Under the pieces are notes generated by a model that made no database searches, had not been told where the DNA came from, and saw nothing but the letters and a program-made list of their open reading frames with translations. From positions 248,001 to 312,000 of the forward strand of contig CACISU010000001.1 in assembly GCA_902589345.1 (NCBI GenBank): 64,000 nt of DNA, written 5' to 3'. Shown one piece after another: positions 18,529 to 28,111 of the stretch. This DNA is from an uncultured Pelagibacteraceae bacterium. GTDB lineage: Bacteria > Pseudomonadota > Alphaproteobacteria > Pelagibacterales > Pelagibacteraceae. The position numbers and the translations under genes are program-made. Each line of letters begins with the position of its first letter. Position 1 is the stretch's first letter.

Positions 18529-19842
18529 ATGTCAAGTGAAAGTAAATATATAAACGATCAATACAAAAGTTTTTTTGAAGACAGTCTTTCTAAAACTGAT
18601 CCTGAACTTTATAAAGCTATTAATGACGAATTACAAAGACAGCAGGAGCATATTGAATTAATTGCTTCAGAAAATATTGTATCTCAGGCTGTACTTGAAG
18701 CACAAGGTTCTGTTCTAACAAATAAATATGCGGAAGGTTATCCAGGAAAAAGATATTATAATGGATGCGAACATGTGGATGTTGCTGAAGATTTAGCTAA
18801 TGAGAGATTAAAAAAACTTTTCAATTGCAAATTTGCAAATTCACAACCTCATTCTGGTGCCCAGGCTAATGGAGCTACATTTTTGGCTTTATTAAAACCG
18901 GGTGATACTTTTATGGGGATGAGTTTAAATTCTGGTGGACATATTACTCATGGTTTAAAAATTTCAATGTCTGGCAAATGGTTTAATCCAATAGGATATG
19001 ATGTTGATAAGCAATCAGAACTTATTGACTATGACCATGTTGAAAAACTTGCACTAGAACATAAACCAAAACTAATAATTGCTGGTGGAAGTGCCTATTC
19101 TCGAGTTATTGATTTTAAAAGATTCAGAGAAATAGCTGATAAAGTTGATGCTTATCTTATGGTAGATATGGCTCATTTTTCAGGTCTTGTTGCTGGAAAG
19201 GGATATCCTAATCCATGTGATTATGCTCACATTGTAACTTCAACTACTCATAAAGTTTTTAGAAGTGCAAGAGGTGGTATTATCTTAACAAACCATGAAG
19301 ACATCGCTAAAAAAATTAATACAGCTGTATTTCCAGGTTATCAAGGTGGTCCCTTAATGCATATTATTGCAGCAAAAGCTGCAGGTTTTCTAGAAGCTTT
19401 AAGACCTGATTTCAAAGATTATATTAAATCTGTTTTAGCAAATGCAAAAATTCTATCTGAAACATTAAAAAACAATGGTTTTAAAATTTATTCTGGAGGT
19501 ACAGATACACATTTAATGTTAGTTGATCTAAGACCTTTTAATGTTAAAGGAAACCTGGCCGCCGAAAGTTTATCAAGAGCTAATATTACATGTAATAAAA
19601 ATGGTATTCCATTTGATACCGAAAGTCCTATGGTTACATCCGGAATTAGATTAGGATCACAAGCTGCCACAACAAGAGGCTTTGGTTTAAAAGAATTTGA
19701 AAAAGTAGGTAAGTTAATAACTAAAGTTATCGACGGTTTATCAAAAAACCAAGAAGATAATTCTAAAGTAGAAAATGAAGTAAGAAATGAAGTAATTTCT
19801 CTCTGTTCATCTTTTCCAATTTATAAAAATCTAAGAAAATGA
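18529..19842 (+). CDS. glyA: serine hydroxymethyltransferase
   Basis: This 437-residue PLP enzyme interconverts serine and glycine with transfer of a one-carbon unit to tetrahydrofolate. [35 protein letters not shown] and HSGAQANGA are classic motifs. The PLP Lys is residue 242 in [13 protein letters not shown]. It joins the glycine and methylene-THF made by sarcosine oxidase to serine. It overlaps nrdR by 4 bp. I see no glycine riboswitch in the 2-bp gap before it. Confidence 0.98.
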   Translation: MSSESKYINDQYKSFFEDSLSKTDPELYKAINDELQRQQEHIELIASENIVSQAVLEAQGSVLTNKYAEGYPGKRYYNGCEHVDVAEDLANERLKKLFNCKFANSQPHSGAQANGATFLALLKPGDTFMGMSLNSGGHITHGLKISMSGKWFNPIGYDVDKQSELIDYDHVEKLALEHKPKLIIAGGSAYSRVIDFKRFREIADKVDAYLMVDMAHFSGLVAGKGYPNPCDYAHIVTSTTHKVFRSARGGIILTNHEDIAKKINTAVFPGYQGGPLMHIIAAKAAGFLEALRPDFKDYIKSVLANAKILSETLKNNGFKIYSGGTDTHLMLVDLRPFNVKGNLAAESLSRANITCNKNGIPFDTESPMVTSGIRLGSQAATTRGFGLKEFEKVGKLITKVIDGLSKNQEDNSKVENEVRNEVISLCSSFPIYKNLRK

Positions 19843-20297
19843 TTTGCCCTTGTGAAAAAAAAGGTGAAACTTCAGTAGTTGACTCACGTCCTACAGAAGA
19901 TGGAACGGCCATTAGAAGAAGAAGATTATGTGTTTGTGGTGAAAGGTTCACAACGTTTGAGAGAATTCAAATTAGAGAATTAATGGTTGTTAAAAAAAAT
20001 GGAAGAAAATCTGCATTTGATAGAGATAAACTTTCAAAATCTATTTATATAGCACTTAAAAAGAGACCAATAGATACTGAAACTGTAGAGAAGTTTATAA
20101 CTAACATTTCAAGATCTTTAGAAGAGTTGGGTCAAAGTGAGATTGCCTCAAGCACTATTGGTACAATGGTTATGGATGGCCTAAAAAATTTAGATCCTGT
20201 AGCATATGTTAGATTTGCATCTGTATATAGAAATTTTAGAGAAGAAAAAGATTTTATTCAATTCGTAGATAAAATTGATGTCTTCAAAAAAAGATAA
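19839..20297 (+). CDS. nrdR: transcriptional repressor NrdR
   Basis: This 152-residue protein has a zinc ribbon (residues 1-40) and an ATP-cone domain (about residues 48-138, [21 protein letters not shown]). NrdR represses ribonucleotide reductase genes by binding NrdR boxes. The zinc ribbon is unusual. It reads CPC near residue 3 and [12 protein letters not shown] near residue 31, so both knuckles are CxC, whereas E. coli and most NrdR have CxxC. The DNA clearly encodes this spacing. It is placed between glyA and ribD as in many Alphaproteobacteria. Confidence 0.94.
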   Translation: MICPCEKKGETSVVDSRPTEDGTAIRRRRLCVCGERFTTFERIQIRELMVVKKNGRKSAFDRDKLSKSIYIALKKRPIDTETVEKFITNISRSLEELGQSEIASSTIGTMVMDGLKNLDPVAYVRFASVYRNFREEKDFIQFVDKIDVFKKR

Positions 20298-21378
20298 ATC
20301 AAAAAAATTAGATAAATACTTCATGAGCATAGCCATGAATTTGGCTGCTGATAGAGTTGGTTTAACTGGAATAAATCCCTCTGTAGGATGTTTAATAGTA
20401 AAAAATGGTAAAATCCTTTCTTTTGGTCAAACTGGATTTAGTGGTAGGCCACATGCTGAAACTGTTGCAATAAGAAAATGCAAAAAAAGTGAACTTATAG
20501 GCTCATCAATTTATATAACTATGGAACCATGTACGCATTATGGAATAACTCCTCCATGCACAAACCAAATTATTAAGTCAAAAATAAAAAGAGTAATTTA
20601 TTCTATAAATGATGTTGATATACGAACTTCAAATAAAGCTAATTCAGTTTTAAAACTCAAAAAAATTAAAGTAACAAAAGGCATATTAAAATTAGAAGGT
20701 ATGAAACTATACAACAATTATCTTAATCATAAAAAGAAAAATAAACCTTTTGTTGTAGCAAAGATTGCTTGCTCAAGTGATTATTATACTAGCTCAAAAA
20801 ATAAATTTATAACAAACATACATTCTAGAAATATATCACATTTATTAAGATACAAATTTGACTCAATTTTAGTTTCATCTAAGACGATAAATGCAGATAA
20901 TTCAAAACTGTCATGTCGACTAAGTGGTCTAGAAAACCATTCACCTAAAAGATTAATAATAGACAAAAATCTAAAAATTAATCGAAATTCTCATGTTATT
21001 AATGATAATAATAAAAAAAATACCATTATATTTCATTCATCAAAAGATAAAGAAAAAATAAAGTTTTTTACTTTAAAAGGTATTAAACTGATTTACACGG
21101 ACCTAGATATCAACAATAATATTAATTTAAATAAAGTATTTTCAAAAGTTTATAATATAGGCATTGGATCAATTATAATTGAGGGTGGAAAAATATTGAC
21201 TAAAAGTGTTTTAAGAGACAAATTGATCAACGAATTTTATTTATTTAAAAGTAAAAAAAAACTAGGTAACTCAGGAAAAAATAATATTTCTGATTTAAAA
21301 AATAAACTTAAGTTTCTAAGGAAAAGAGAAAAGATCGAAACTTTTTTAGACGGAGATAAAATAACAAGGTATCACTGA
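20278..21378 (+). CDS. ribD: bifunctional riboflavin deaminase/reductase RibD
   Basis: An enzyme for two steps of riboflavin synthesis. The deaminase domain (about residues 12-145) has the zinc motifs [11 protein letters not shown] and [19 protein letters not shown]. The reductase domain covers the rest, with [14 protein letters not shown] near residue 297. I take the ATG at 20278; a TTG lies just before it. The first 20 bp overlap nrdR. The reductase half is basic, lysine-rich and divergent, yet its GGxK motif remains. Confidence 0.94.
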   Translation: MSSKKDKSKKLDKYFMSIAMNLAADRVGLTGINPSVGCLIVKNGKILSFGQTGFSGRPHAETVAIRKCKKSELIGSSIYITMEPCTHYGITPPCTNQIIKSKIKRVIYSINDVDIRTSNKANSVLKLKKIKVTKGILKLEGMKLYNNYLNHKKKNKPFVVAKIACSSDYYTSSKNKFITNIHSRNISHLLRYKFDSILVSSKTINADNSKLSCRLSGLENHSPKRLIIDKNLKINRNSHVINDNNKKNTIIFHSSKDKEKIKFFTLKGIKLIYTDLDINNNINLNKVFSKVYNIGIGSIIIEGGKILTKSVLRDKLINEFYLFKSKKKLGNSGKNNISDLKNKLKFLRKREKIETFLDGDKITRYH

Positions 21379-21379
21379 A

Positions 21380-21970
21380 ATGTTTAATGGAATTATATTT
21401 AATAAAGGAAAAATATATAAAATTATTAAAAAAAAAAATGGAATTAATTTATTTGTTAAATCCAATCTACCGTTAAAATCAAAAGACTTAGGAATTTCCA
21501 TATCATGTGACGGTGTTTGTTTAACGTTGATATCAGTAAAAAATAAAATTTTAGAATTTTATTTATCAAAAGAAACTTTAAATAGAAGTAAATTTAAAAA
21601 AAATACCAAAGGAGATGTTATAAATCTTGAACTCCCGCTTAAATTTGGTCAAAATATATCAGGGCACATTTGCCAAGGTCATGTGGATTATGTTTCAAAA
21701 GTTAAAAAAATTAAATTAATTGATAAATCTTATTTAATTGAGTTTTCAGCAAATAGTGTACAAAAAAAAAACTTAATTGAAAAAGCATCCATATTAATTA
21801 ATGGTGTATCTTTAACAATTGCAAAAATTACTAAAAGTGGATTTGAAGTATGGATAATACCTCATACTTACAAATTAACAAATCTTTCGAAATTAAAAAG
21901 GAATAGTTTGGTAAATATTGAAATTGATATTTTATCAAAATATGTGAAAAAATATTTTTATGAAAAATAA
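21380..21970 (+). CDS. ribE: riboflavin synthase alpha subunit
   Basis: This 196-residue enzyme dismutates two 6,7-dimethyl-8-ribityllumazine molecules to riboflavin. It consists of two lumazine-binding barrels: MFNGIIFNKGKIYKI with ISCDGVCLTLISV in the first half, then ISGHICQGHVDYVSKVKKI and LINGVSLTIAKI in the second. It starts 1 bp after ribD and overlaps the next gene by 11 bp. It is part of the ribD-ribE-ribB-ribH cluster. Confidence 0.95.
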   Translation: MFNGIIFNKGKIYKIIKKKNGINLFVKSNLPLKSKDLGISISCDGVCLTLISVKNKILEFYLSKETLNRSKFKKNTKGDVINLELPLKFGQNISGHICQGHVDYVSKVKKIKLIDKSYLIEFSANSVQKKNLIEKASILINGVSLTIAKITKSGFEVWIIPHTYKLTNLSKLKRNSLVNIEIDILSKYVKKYFYEK

Positions 21971-23063
21971 AAAATTTAGCTCAATAGAATCTATAATTAA
22001 AATAGCAAAAAAAGGTGGTATGTATATTTTAGTTGATGATGAAAACAGAGAAAATGAAGGTGATTTAGTTTTTTGCTCATCAGATGTAAATGCAAAGAAA
22101 ATTAATTTCATGGCAAAGTATGGAAGAGGATTAATTTGTTTAACATTAGATAGTCAACAGGCAAAAAAATTAGGTTTGTCTTATATGTCACCAGTCAATC
22201 GATCTAGAAATCAAACTGCATTTACTATTTCTATTGAAGCAAAGAAAGGTGTAACAACTGGAATTTCAGCTCAGGACAGAGCAAAAACAATTAAAATAGC
22301 AACAAAAAAAAATGTTTTAAGAAATGAAATTGTATCACCTGGTCACGTATTTCCTATAATTTCAAAGGACGGTGGAGTTCTTGTTAGAGCAGGTCATACA
22401 GAAGCATCTGTAGATATTTCTAGATTAGCTAAAAAAAATACCTCAGCTGTAATTTGTGAAATTATGGATGATGATGGCACTATGGCTCGTGGTGAGAAAT
22501 TACATAATTTTGCACTTAAACATAAACTTAAAATTGGTAGAATTGATGATCTCATAGCTTTTAGATTAAAGAGAGAAAAACTAATTAAACTTAAAAAAAA
22601 ATCTAATATTAAAGTTAAAGGTAAAAAGTACTCAATTAGAATATTTGAAAATTTACTTGATGGCTCTGAACATTTTGCACTTATAAAAGGGAAAATTAAA
22701 AAAGGAATAGTCCCTCGTGTTAGAGTTATTTCTTCAAATGTTGTTCAAAATTACTTGTTAAATCAAAATTTGCCAAATTCATTTAATAAAACCTTAAATC
22801 ATTTTAATAAGTATAATAATTGTGTTTTGATATTTATCAGGGATACTAATCTAAAATCTGTAACACAGACTTTACGTGACTATAAAAGTCAAAGTTTCTA
22901 CAAAAAGGGAAAAGATAAATTAATCAGAAATTATGGTATAGGAGCTCAAATTATTAAATCCTTACACATAAAAAATATGATATTAGTAACTAGATCTAAA
23001 AAAAAAGTAGTTGGTCTAGATGGTTATGGAATTAAAATAAATAAGCAGGAAATAATTAAATGA
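21960..23063 (+). CDS. ribB: 3,4-dihydroxy-2-butanone 4-phosphate synthase fused to a degenerate GTP cyclohydrolase II domain
   Basis: Residues 1 to about 205 form an intact RibB domain, with DDENRENEGDLVFCSSD, LVRAGHTEASVD and ICEIMDDDGTMARG. The C-terminal ~160 residues match the RibA fold (DGSEHFALIKGKI, LDGYGIKI) but lack the three zinc cysteines and the catalytic motif of GTP cyclohydrolase II. Such RibB-inactive-RibA fusions are known in Proteobacteria (RibBX). GTP cyclohydrolase II must then come from another gene, not seen in this window. The gene overlaps ribE by 11 bp and ribH by 4 bp. Confidence 0.92.
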   Translation: MKNKKFSSIESIIKIAKKGGMYILVDDENRENEGDLVFCSSDVNAKKINFMAKYGRGLICLTLDSQQAKKLGLSYMSPVNRSRNQTAFTISIEAKKGVTTGISAQDRAKTIKIATKKNVLRNEIVSPGHVFPIISKDGGVLVRAGHTEASVDISRLAKKNTSAVICEIMDDDGTMARGEKLHNFALKHKLKIGRIDDLIAFRLKREKLIKLKKKSNIKVKGKKYSIRIFENLLDGSEHFALIKGKIKKGIVPRVRVISSNVVQNYLLNQNLPNSFNKTLNHFNKYNNCVLIFIRDTNLKSVTQTLRDYKSQSFYKKGKDKLIRNYGIGAQIIKSLHIKNMILVTRSKKKVVGLDGYGIKINKQEIIK

Positions 23064-23440
23064 AAAAAATATTAATTGTGTTAGCTGATTATTATGGAGA
23101 TATTTCCTCTGAATTGCTTAAAAGTGCAAAAAATAACTTAAATAATTTTTCAATTAAAGTTGTTAAAGTACCTGGCGTGTTTGAAATTCCTGTTACTATT
23201 TCAAAAAACATAAAAAAATATGATGCATTTATTGCATTGGGTTGTGTTATAAAAGGTGAGACACCACATTTTGATTTTATTTCAGCAGCATCAACTCAAG
23301 CTATAATGGATTTATCTATACATAGTAAAAAACCTATTGGTAATGGCATAATCACATGTCTTAACAAGAAACAGGCTAGAGCGAGAGCTGATAAAGGGAA
23401 AGAGGCGGCCAAGGCAGTAGCATCTGTGCTATCACAATAA
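23060..23440 (+). CDS. ribH: 6,7-dimethyl-8-ribityllumazine synthase
   Basis: This 126-residue protein condenses the RibB product with the pyrimidine intermediate. Motifs: KVPGVFEIPVTI near residue 36, ALGCVIKGETPHFDFI with the catalytic His near residue 73, and GNGIITC. It is shorter than the usual 150-160 residues at both ends, so its assembly state (pentamer or icosahedron) is uncertain. It lies between ribB and nusB with almost no gap. Confidence 0.95.
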   Translation: MKKILIVLADYYGDISSELLKSAKNNLNNFSIKVVKVPGVFEIPVTISKNIKKYDAFIALGCVIKGETPHFDFISAASTQAIMDLSIHSKKPIGNGIITCLNKKQARARADKGKEAAKAVASVLSQ

Positions 23441-23441
23441 A

Positions 23442-23846
23442 ATGACATTACAATTTAGCCCACAAAACAACCCAAGAGTAATAGTTATTCAAAAACTTTA
23501 TGGAAAATATTACAATAAAGACGAAGATCTAACTTTTCCAAAGCACAGATTCAAAAAATTTATTAAAGATGTTGTTAATGGAACTATAGAAAGAAATGAT
23601 ATTATTAATGATGAAATTTCAAATCATTTAGACACAGATTTAGATTTAAAAAAAAATGATAAAGTTTTTCAGATTATAGTTAAAAGTGCAATTTTCGAAT
23701 TACTATACAAACCTAAAATATCATCAAAAATTATTATAAATGAGTACTTAAAAGCTTCTAATTTCTTTATCGAAGATGGCCAAACAAAATATTTAAATGC
23801 TTTATTGGATAAAATATCAAAGAAATTGAGAAATTCCAATGGATGA
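23442..23846 (+). CDS. nusB: transcription antitermination factor NusB
   Basis: This 134-residue helical RNA-binding protein acts with NusE (S10) at boxA of rRNA operons. The sequence is diverged, but NNPRVIVIQKLYGKYY near residue 8 and IIINEYLKASNFFIEDGQTKYLNALLDKIS at the C-terminus fit NusB helices. The ribH-nusB-thiL order strongly supports the call. It overlaps thiL by 8 bp. Confidence 0.87.
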   Translation: MTLQFSPQNNPRVIVIQKLYGKYYNKDEDLTFPKHRFKKFIKDVVNGTIERNDIINDEISNHLDTDLDLKKNDKVFQIIVKSAIFELLYKPKISSKIIINEYLKASNFFIEDGQTKYLNALLDKISKKLRNSNG

Positions 23847-24798
23847 GTTTGATTTAATAGATAAATATCTAAAAAAAATATCTGTAAATAATCCAAGTGC
23901 CAAAAAATTGAACGATGATGTTTTTTTTGATAAGAAAAACAAGTTAGTAGTATCAATAGATACATATAATGAGGGAGTACATTTTCCTAATTTTAAGTAT
24001 CCTCACTTACTAATTAAAAAAGTTTTAAGATCCTCAATATCAGACTTGTTAGCGAAGGGTGTTAAGCCTGTTTATTATTTTATTTCTACTAGTGGAAATA
24101 AAAGACAATTTGATAAAAAAAAATTTAAAATTATTATAAATTCATTAAATCAAGAGCAAAAAAAATATAAAATTAAATTATCGGGTGGTGACACAACAAA
24201 TTCTAATAATGTTTCATTTTCTGTAACGAGTATTGGATTTTCTAATAAGATAGTTGAAAGAAATAAGGCTAAATTAAATGACGATATTTATGTTACAGGT
24301 AATATAGGTGATAGTTTTGTAGGTCTTAATATTCTTAAAAATAAAATAAAAATTAATTCAAATTTAAAAAAATATTTTATTAATCAATATTATTGTCCTA
24401 ATTTACCCTATAAAATCTCTAGTAAAATACATAAATTTGCAAATACTTCTATGGATATATCTGATGGTTTATATTCTGATATAAAAAAACTTATTAACAA
24501 GCAAAATTTATCTTTTGAAATAAATGTTAACAAAATCCCTATTTCAAATGAGTTAATGTATTTTTTAAAAAAATATAAAAAAAATAAAATTCAATATTTA
24601 TTTAATGGTGATGATTATCAAATACTATTTACAGCATCTAAAAGATACAGATCAATAATTTCATCGATGGCGAAGAAAATGAATCAAAAAATAACATTAA
24701 TTGGCAAAATAAATAAAGGATATAAAAAAAATTCAATAAAATTTAACAATAGGCCTCAAAATTTAAGTAAATTAAGAGGTTATTCACATAAGTTTTAA
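23839..24798 (+). CDS. thiL: thiamine-monophosphate kinase
   Basis: This 319-residue ATP-dependent kinase converts thiamine phosphate to thiamine diphosphate. NDDVFFDKKNKLVVSIDTYNEGVHF at the N-terminus (residues 25-50) matches the Mg-ATP site, followed by SISDLLAKGVKP, LSGGDTTNS, YVTGNIGDS, and NTSMDISDGLYSDIKKL. The length is typical. No other thiamine genes are present in the window. Confidence 0.94.
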   Translation: MDEFDLIDKYLKKISVNNPSAKKLNDDVFFDKKNKLVVSIDTYNEGVHFPNFKYPHLLIKKVLRSSISDLLAKGVKPVYYFISTSGNKRQFDKKKFKIIINSLNQEQKKYKIKLSGGDTTNSNNVSFSVTSIGFSNKIVERNKAKLNDDIYVTGNIGDSFVGLNILKNKIKINSNLKKYFINQYYCPNLPYKISSKIHKFANTSMDISDGLYSDIKKLINKQNLSFEINVNKIPISNELMYFLKKYKKNKIQYLFNGDDYQILFTASKRYRSIISSMAKKMNQKITLIGKINKGYKKNSIKFNNRPQNLSKLRGYSHKF

Positions 24799-24880
24799 TA
24801 AGTTAAATATTGCCTTTTATTTCTTATTTTGTAATGTCCGATTTTTAATATTTACTAAATAACTAACAATTAAAGGAATT

Positions 24881-26986
24881 ATGGAAGCTACAGCATCAAA
24901 TATACTTCAACTTATTATTTTAGCAGGTTTACTCTCAATTATTTATGGATATTTTACGGGAAAAAATATTTTAAACTCAAGCCCCGGTAATAGCAAAATG
25001 CAGGAAATCGCATCGGCTATTCAAGTAGGAGCAAAAGCATATTTAAACAGACAGTATAAAACAATAGCAATAGTTGGTGTTGTGGTTTTAGTTATTATTA
25101 GTTTTGCATTTAGCATCTTGGTAGGTTTAGGATATTTAATTGGAGCTACATTATCTGGAATTGCTGGATATGTTGGTATGCTTGTATCCGTTCAAGCCAA
25201 TGTAAGAACTGCAGAAGCTTCTAGAAAAGGATTGTCACAGGGTCTTTCAATTGCTTTTAAATCTGGTGCTGTAACAGGTATGTTGGTAGCAGGATTAGCT
25301 CTTCTAGCTATAGCAGTTTATTATTATTTATTATTATCTTTTGGCGTTGACGAAAGAGAAATAGTCAATGCATTAGTAGCATTAGGATTTGGAGCTTCAT
25401 TAATTTCCATTTTTGCAAGACTTGGTGGTGGAATTTTCACCAAAGGAGCAGATGTAGGTGCTGATTTAGTTGGAAAAGTAGAAGCAGGTATTCCAGAGGA
25501 TGACCCCAGGAACCCTGCTGTTATAGCAGATAATGTTGGTGATAATGTAGGTGATTGTGCAGGAATGGCTGCTGATTTATTCGAAACATATGCAGTAACA
25601 ATAGTTGCTACAATGGTTTTATCTTCAATATTTTTTCACGGAGATCTTAATATGATGATTTATCCTTTATCAATTGGTGGTGCTTGTATATTAACTTCAA
25701 TTATAGGAACCTTTTTCGTCAAATTAGGAAAATCTAAAAATATTATGACTGCATTGTATAAAGGTTTTGTTGTTACTGCTGTTACATCGTTAGTTATTTT
25801 ATATCCAATTACAGATTATGTTTTAGGGTTAGAAAATACATACACAATTTCAGACAAAACATTCACCGGAATGAGTTTGTACATATGTGGAGTAATAGGA
25901 TTAATAATAACTGGTTTATTAATATGGGTCACTGAATATTATACTGGAACTAATTATAGACCTGTTAAAAGTGTTGCTTCTTCATCAACAACGGGTCATG
26001 GTACTAATGTAATTCAAGGATTAGCAGTTTCAATGGAAGCTACAGCTATTCCAGCTTTAATTATTGTTGGTGGAATACTAATGACTAATTATATTGCTGG
26101 TCTTTTTGGTATAGCAATAGCAGTAACGACAATGTTAGCATTAGCTGGCATGGTAGTTGCTTTAGATGCTTATGGACCTGTAACAGATAATGCTGGTGGA
26201 ATTGCGGAAATGTCTAATTTACCTAAAAATGTTAGAAAAACCACTGATGCTTTAGATGCTGTAGGAAATACAACCAAAGCTGTTACAAAAGGATACGCAA
26301 TAGGATCTGCTGGTTTGGGAGCCTTAGTATTGTTCGCTGCTTATACTGAGGATATCAAACATTTTTCAAAAGTTGCTGGATCTAATTTAGAAGGAATTGT
26401 TGTAACTTTTGATTTATCAAATCCTTTTGTTGTTGTAGGATTATTAGTAGGTGGCATGCTTCCTTATTTATTTGGTTCAATGGGCATGCAAGCAGTAGGT
26501 AGAGCAGGCGGAGCAGTCGTTATTGAGGTAAGAAGACAATTTAAAAAAATTCCTGGTATTATGAAAAGAAAATCCAAACCTGATTATGGAAAGTTAGTTG
26601 ATTTACTAACTAAAGCTGCAATTAAAGAGATGATAATACCATCTTTGCTACCCGTTTTATCACCAATTGTTTTATATTTTTTTATATTGCCAATAGGCGG
26701 GCAAGTAGCTGCCTTATCTGCTGTAGGTGCAATGTTATTAGGTGTTATTATAACTGGATTATTTGTTGCTATTTCAATGACCGCAGGTGGAGGTGCATGG
26801 GATAATGCTAAAAAATATATTGAGGACGGTAACTTTGGAGGTAAAGGTTCTGAAGCTCACAAAGCTGCTGTTACAGGAGATACAGTTGGTGACCCCTATA
26901 AAGATACAGCAGGACCAGCAGTAAATCCAATGATTAAAATAACTAATATCGTGGCGTTACTTTTATTGGCTGTTATTGCGGGTTAA
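24881..26986 (+). CDS. hppA: K+-independent H+-translocating inorganic pyrophosphatase
   Basis: This 701-residue pump with about 16 membrane helices couples pyrophosphate hydrolysis to H+ export. The catalytic loop reads [20 protein letters not shown], followed by [18 protein letters not shown]. The diagnostic motif is [21 protein letters not shown]. Lys466 stands where K+-dependent enzymes have Ala, so no K+ is needed (family knowledge). An 82-bp gap with an AAAGGA ribosome site precedes the ATG. The 3' end abuts bamE, convergent, with no gap. It saves pyrophosphate energy under low nutrients. Confidence 0.97.
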   Translation: MEATASNILQLIILAGLLSIIYGYFTGKNILNSSPGNSKMQEIASAIQVGAKAYLNRQYKTIAIVGVVVLVIISFAFSILVGLGYLIGATLSGIAGYVGMLVSVQANVRTAEASRKGLSQGLSIAFKSGAVTGMLVAGLALLAIAVYYYLLLSFGVDEREIVNALVALGFGASLISIFARLGGGIFTKGADVGADLVGKVEAGIPEDDPRNPAVIADNVGDNVGDCAGMAADLFETYAVTIVATMVLSSIFFHGDLNMMIYPLSIGGACILTSIIGTFFVKLGKSKNIMTALYKGFVVTAVTSLVILYPITDYVLGLENTYTISDKTFTGMSLYICGVIGLIITGLLIWVTEYYTGTNYRPVKSVASSSTTGHGTNVIQGLAVSMEATAIPALIIVGGILMTNYIAGLFGIAIAVTTMLALAGMVVALDAYGPVTDNAGGIAEMSNLPKNVRKTTDALDAVGNTTKAVTKGYAIGSAGLGALVLFAAYTEDIKHFSKVAGSNLEGIVVTFDLSNPFVVVGLLVGGMLPYLFGSMGMQAVGRAGGAVVIEVRRQFKKIPGIMKRKSKPDYGKLVDLLTKAAIKEMIIPSLLPVLSPIVLYFFILPIGGQVAALSAVGAMLLGVIITGLFVAISMTAGGGAWDNAKKYIEDGNFGGKGSEAHKAAVTGDTVGDPYKDTAGPAVNPMIKITNIVALLLLAVIAG

Positions 26987-27448
26987 TTATTTTTTTTTTT
27001 TTCTAGTTGGAGAATTAATTTTTTCTCTTAAACTTGTGAGTACATTAAATAAATATGAGTTTTTGTCATAGGACTTTAATGTATTAGATTTATCAAAATT
27101 AATTTTTTGCATATCATCAATTGTAAAAAAATCTTTTTCACTCAAGATACCTCTATCATTAATCTTTAAAGCTAAAACATTATTATCAACAGTTTTTTTG
27201 GCACCTAGCATAAATATAGACTTAGATTTTTTTTTTCTTTCTATATAAAACCACAAATTATTATCAAAAGTACTTTTAACAGACGGTGGACCAAACAAAC
27301 TTAAAATATCGTTTTTATTACTTTTACCTACTATAATTTTTTTTGCTTTGCCTTCTAACAATTTAACTCCATGCGTATTTGAAACTTTATTTAAAGAACA
27401 ATTTGTTATAAGTATTGATATTAATATATAAAAAAATATTTTTTTCAT
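26987..27448 (-). CDS. bamE: BamE/SmpA-OmlA family outer-membrane lipoprotein
   Basis: This 153-residue lipoprotein has a hydrophobic signal with lipobox LITNC (Cys at about residue 17). The SmpA/OmlA fold follows: KIIVGKSNKNDILSLFGPPSVKSTFDNNLWFYIE. It belongs to the BAM complex that inserts beta-barrel proteins in the outer membrane. A lysine-rich tail ends the protein. Its ATG directly abuts the ATG of the divergent CBP3-like gene; the two start codons form CATATG. Confidence 0.88.
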   Translation of the reverse strand: MKKIFFYILISILITNCSLNKVSNTHGVKLLEGKAKKIIVGKSNKNDILSLFGPPSVKSTFDNNLWFYIERKKKSKSIFMLGAKKTVDNNVLALKINDRGILSEKDFFTIDDMQKINFDKSNTLKSYDKNSYLFNVLTSLREKINSPTRKKKK

Positions 27449-27922
27449 ATGAACAGTAAATACCTTAATATTTACAATAATTTAATAAAATTAACTAGAA
27501 ATAAAGAGATATTTGAAAAATTATCAAATGATGAGACTTTTTCTGATAGATTGATACTATTGATGATACATTTCGCATTTTTCATAAAAGTGTATAAAAA
27601 ACCTAATAATAAAAAAGAATTTCAAGAAATTCATGATTTTTTTTTTAAGCAACTTGAGTTAAGTATTAGAGAAATAGGTTATGGTGATGTTACTATCAAT
27701 AAAAAGATGAAAGAATATATAAACTTATTTTTTTTTATAGTTAAGATTGTTGATTCTTGGGATGAAGTATCAGATGAAGAAAAAACAACCTTATTGTCAA
27801 AATTGATAAATATTCAGAATAACTCAAATTTTTATATTGAATATTATAAAAAATACACAGATTTCCTTAAAAATAACACTTTTAATTATTTTACAAAAGA
27901 TGTAATAAAGTTTAATTTTTAA
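27449..27922 (+). CDS. ubiquinol-cytochrome c chaperone (CBP3-like) family protein
   Basis: This 157-residue protein resembles the bacterial/mitochondrial CBP3 (UQCC1) family that helps make cytochrome bc1. Features are an N-terminal helix ([17 protein letters not shown]), [46 protein letters not shown], and a C-terminal helical part. The bamE/CBP3-like divergent pair upstream of rpmF-plsX is a common alphaproteobacterial arrangement. The sequence is diverged, so the family call is good but not certain. rpmF starts 2 bp after it. Confidence 0.8.
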   Translation: MNSKYLNIYNNLIKLTRNKEIFEKLSNDETFSDRLILLMIHFAFFIKVYKKPNNKKEFQEIHDFFFKQLELSIREIGYGDVTINKKMKEYINLFFFIVKIVDSWDEVSDEEKTTLLSKLINIQNNSNFYIEYYKKYTDFLKNNTFNYFTKDVIKFNF

Positions 27923-27924
27923 TT

Positions 27925-28104
27925 ATGGCAGTACCAAAGCGAAAAACAACCAAATCTCGATCAGGTAAAAGAAGATCGCACATTAAATTTAATACTAAAA
28001 ATGTGATTGAAGATAAGAAATCTGGTGAATATAGACTTTCACATCATTTAGATGTAAAAACTGGATTTTATAAAGGTAAGCAGGTTTTAGAACCAAAAGA
28101 ATAA
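27925..28104 (+). CDS. rpmF: 50S ribosomal protein L32
   Basis: A 59-residue gene read directly from the DNA: ATG at 27925, TAA at 28102-28104. The N-terminus [19 protein letters not shown] is the conserved L32 start. The alphaproteobacterial-type tail has [20 protein letters not shown]. No zinc-binding cysteines are present, as in related bacteria. It is followed 7 bp later by plsX, its usual partner. Confidence 0.97.
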   Translation: MAVPKRKTTKSRSGKRRSHIKFNTKNVIEDKKSGEYRLSHHLDVKTGFYKGKQVLEPKE

Positions 28105-28111
28105 TATTTTA

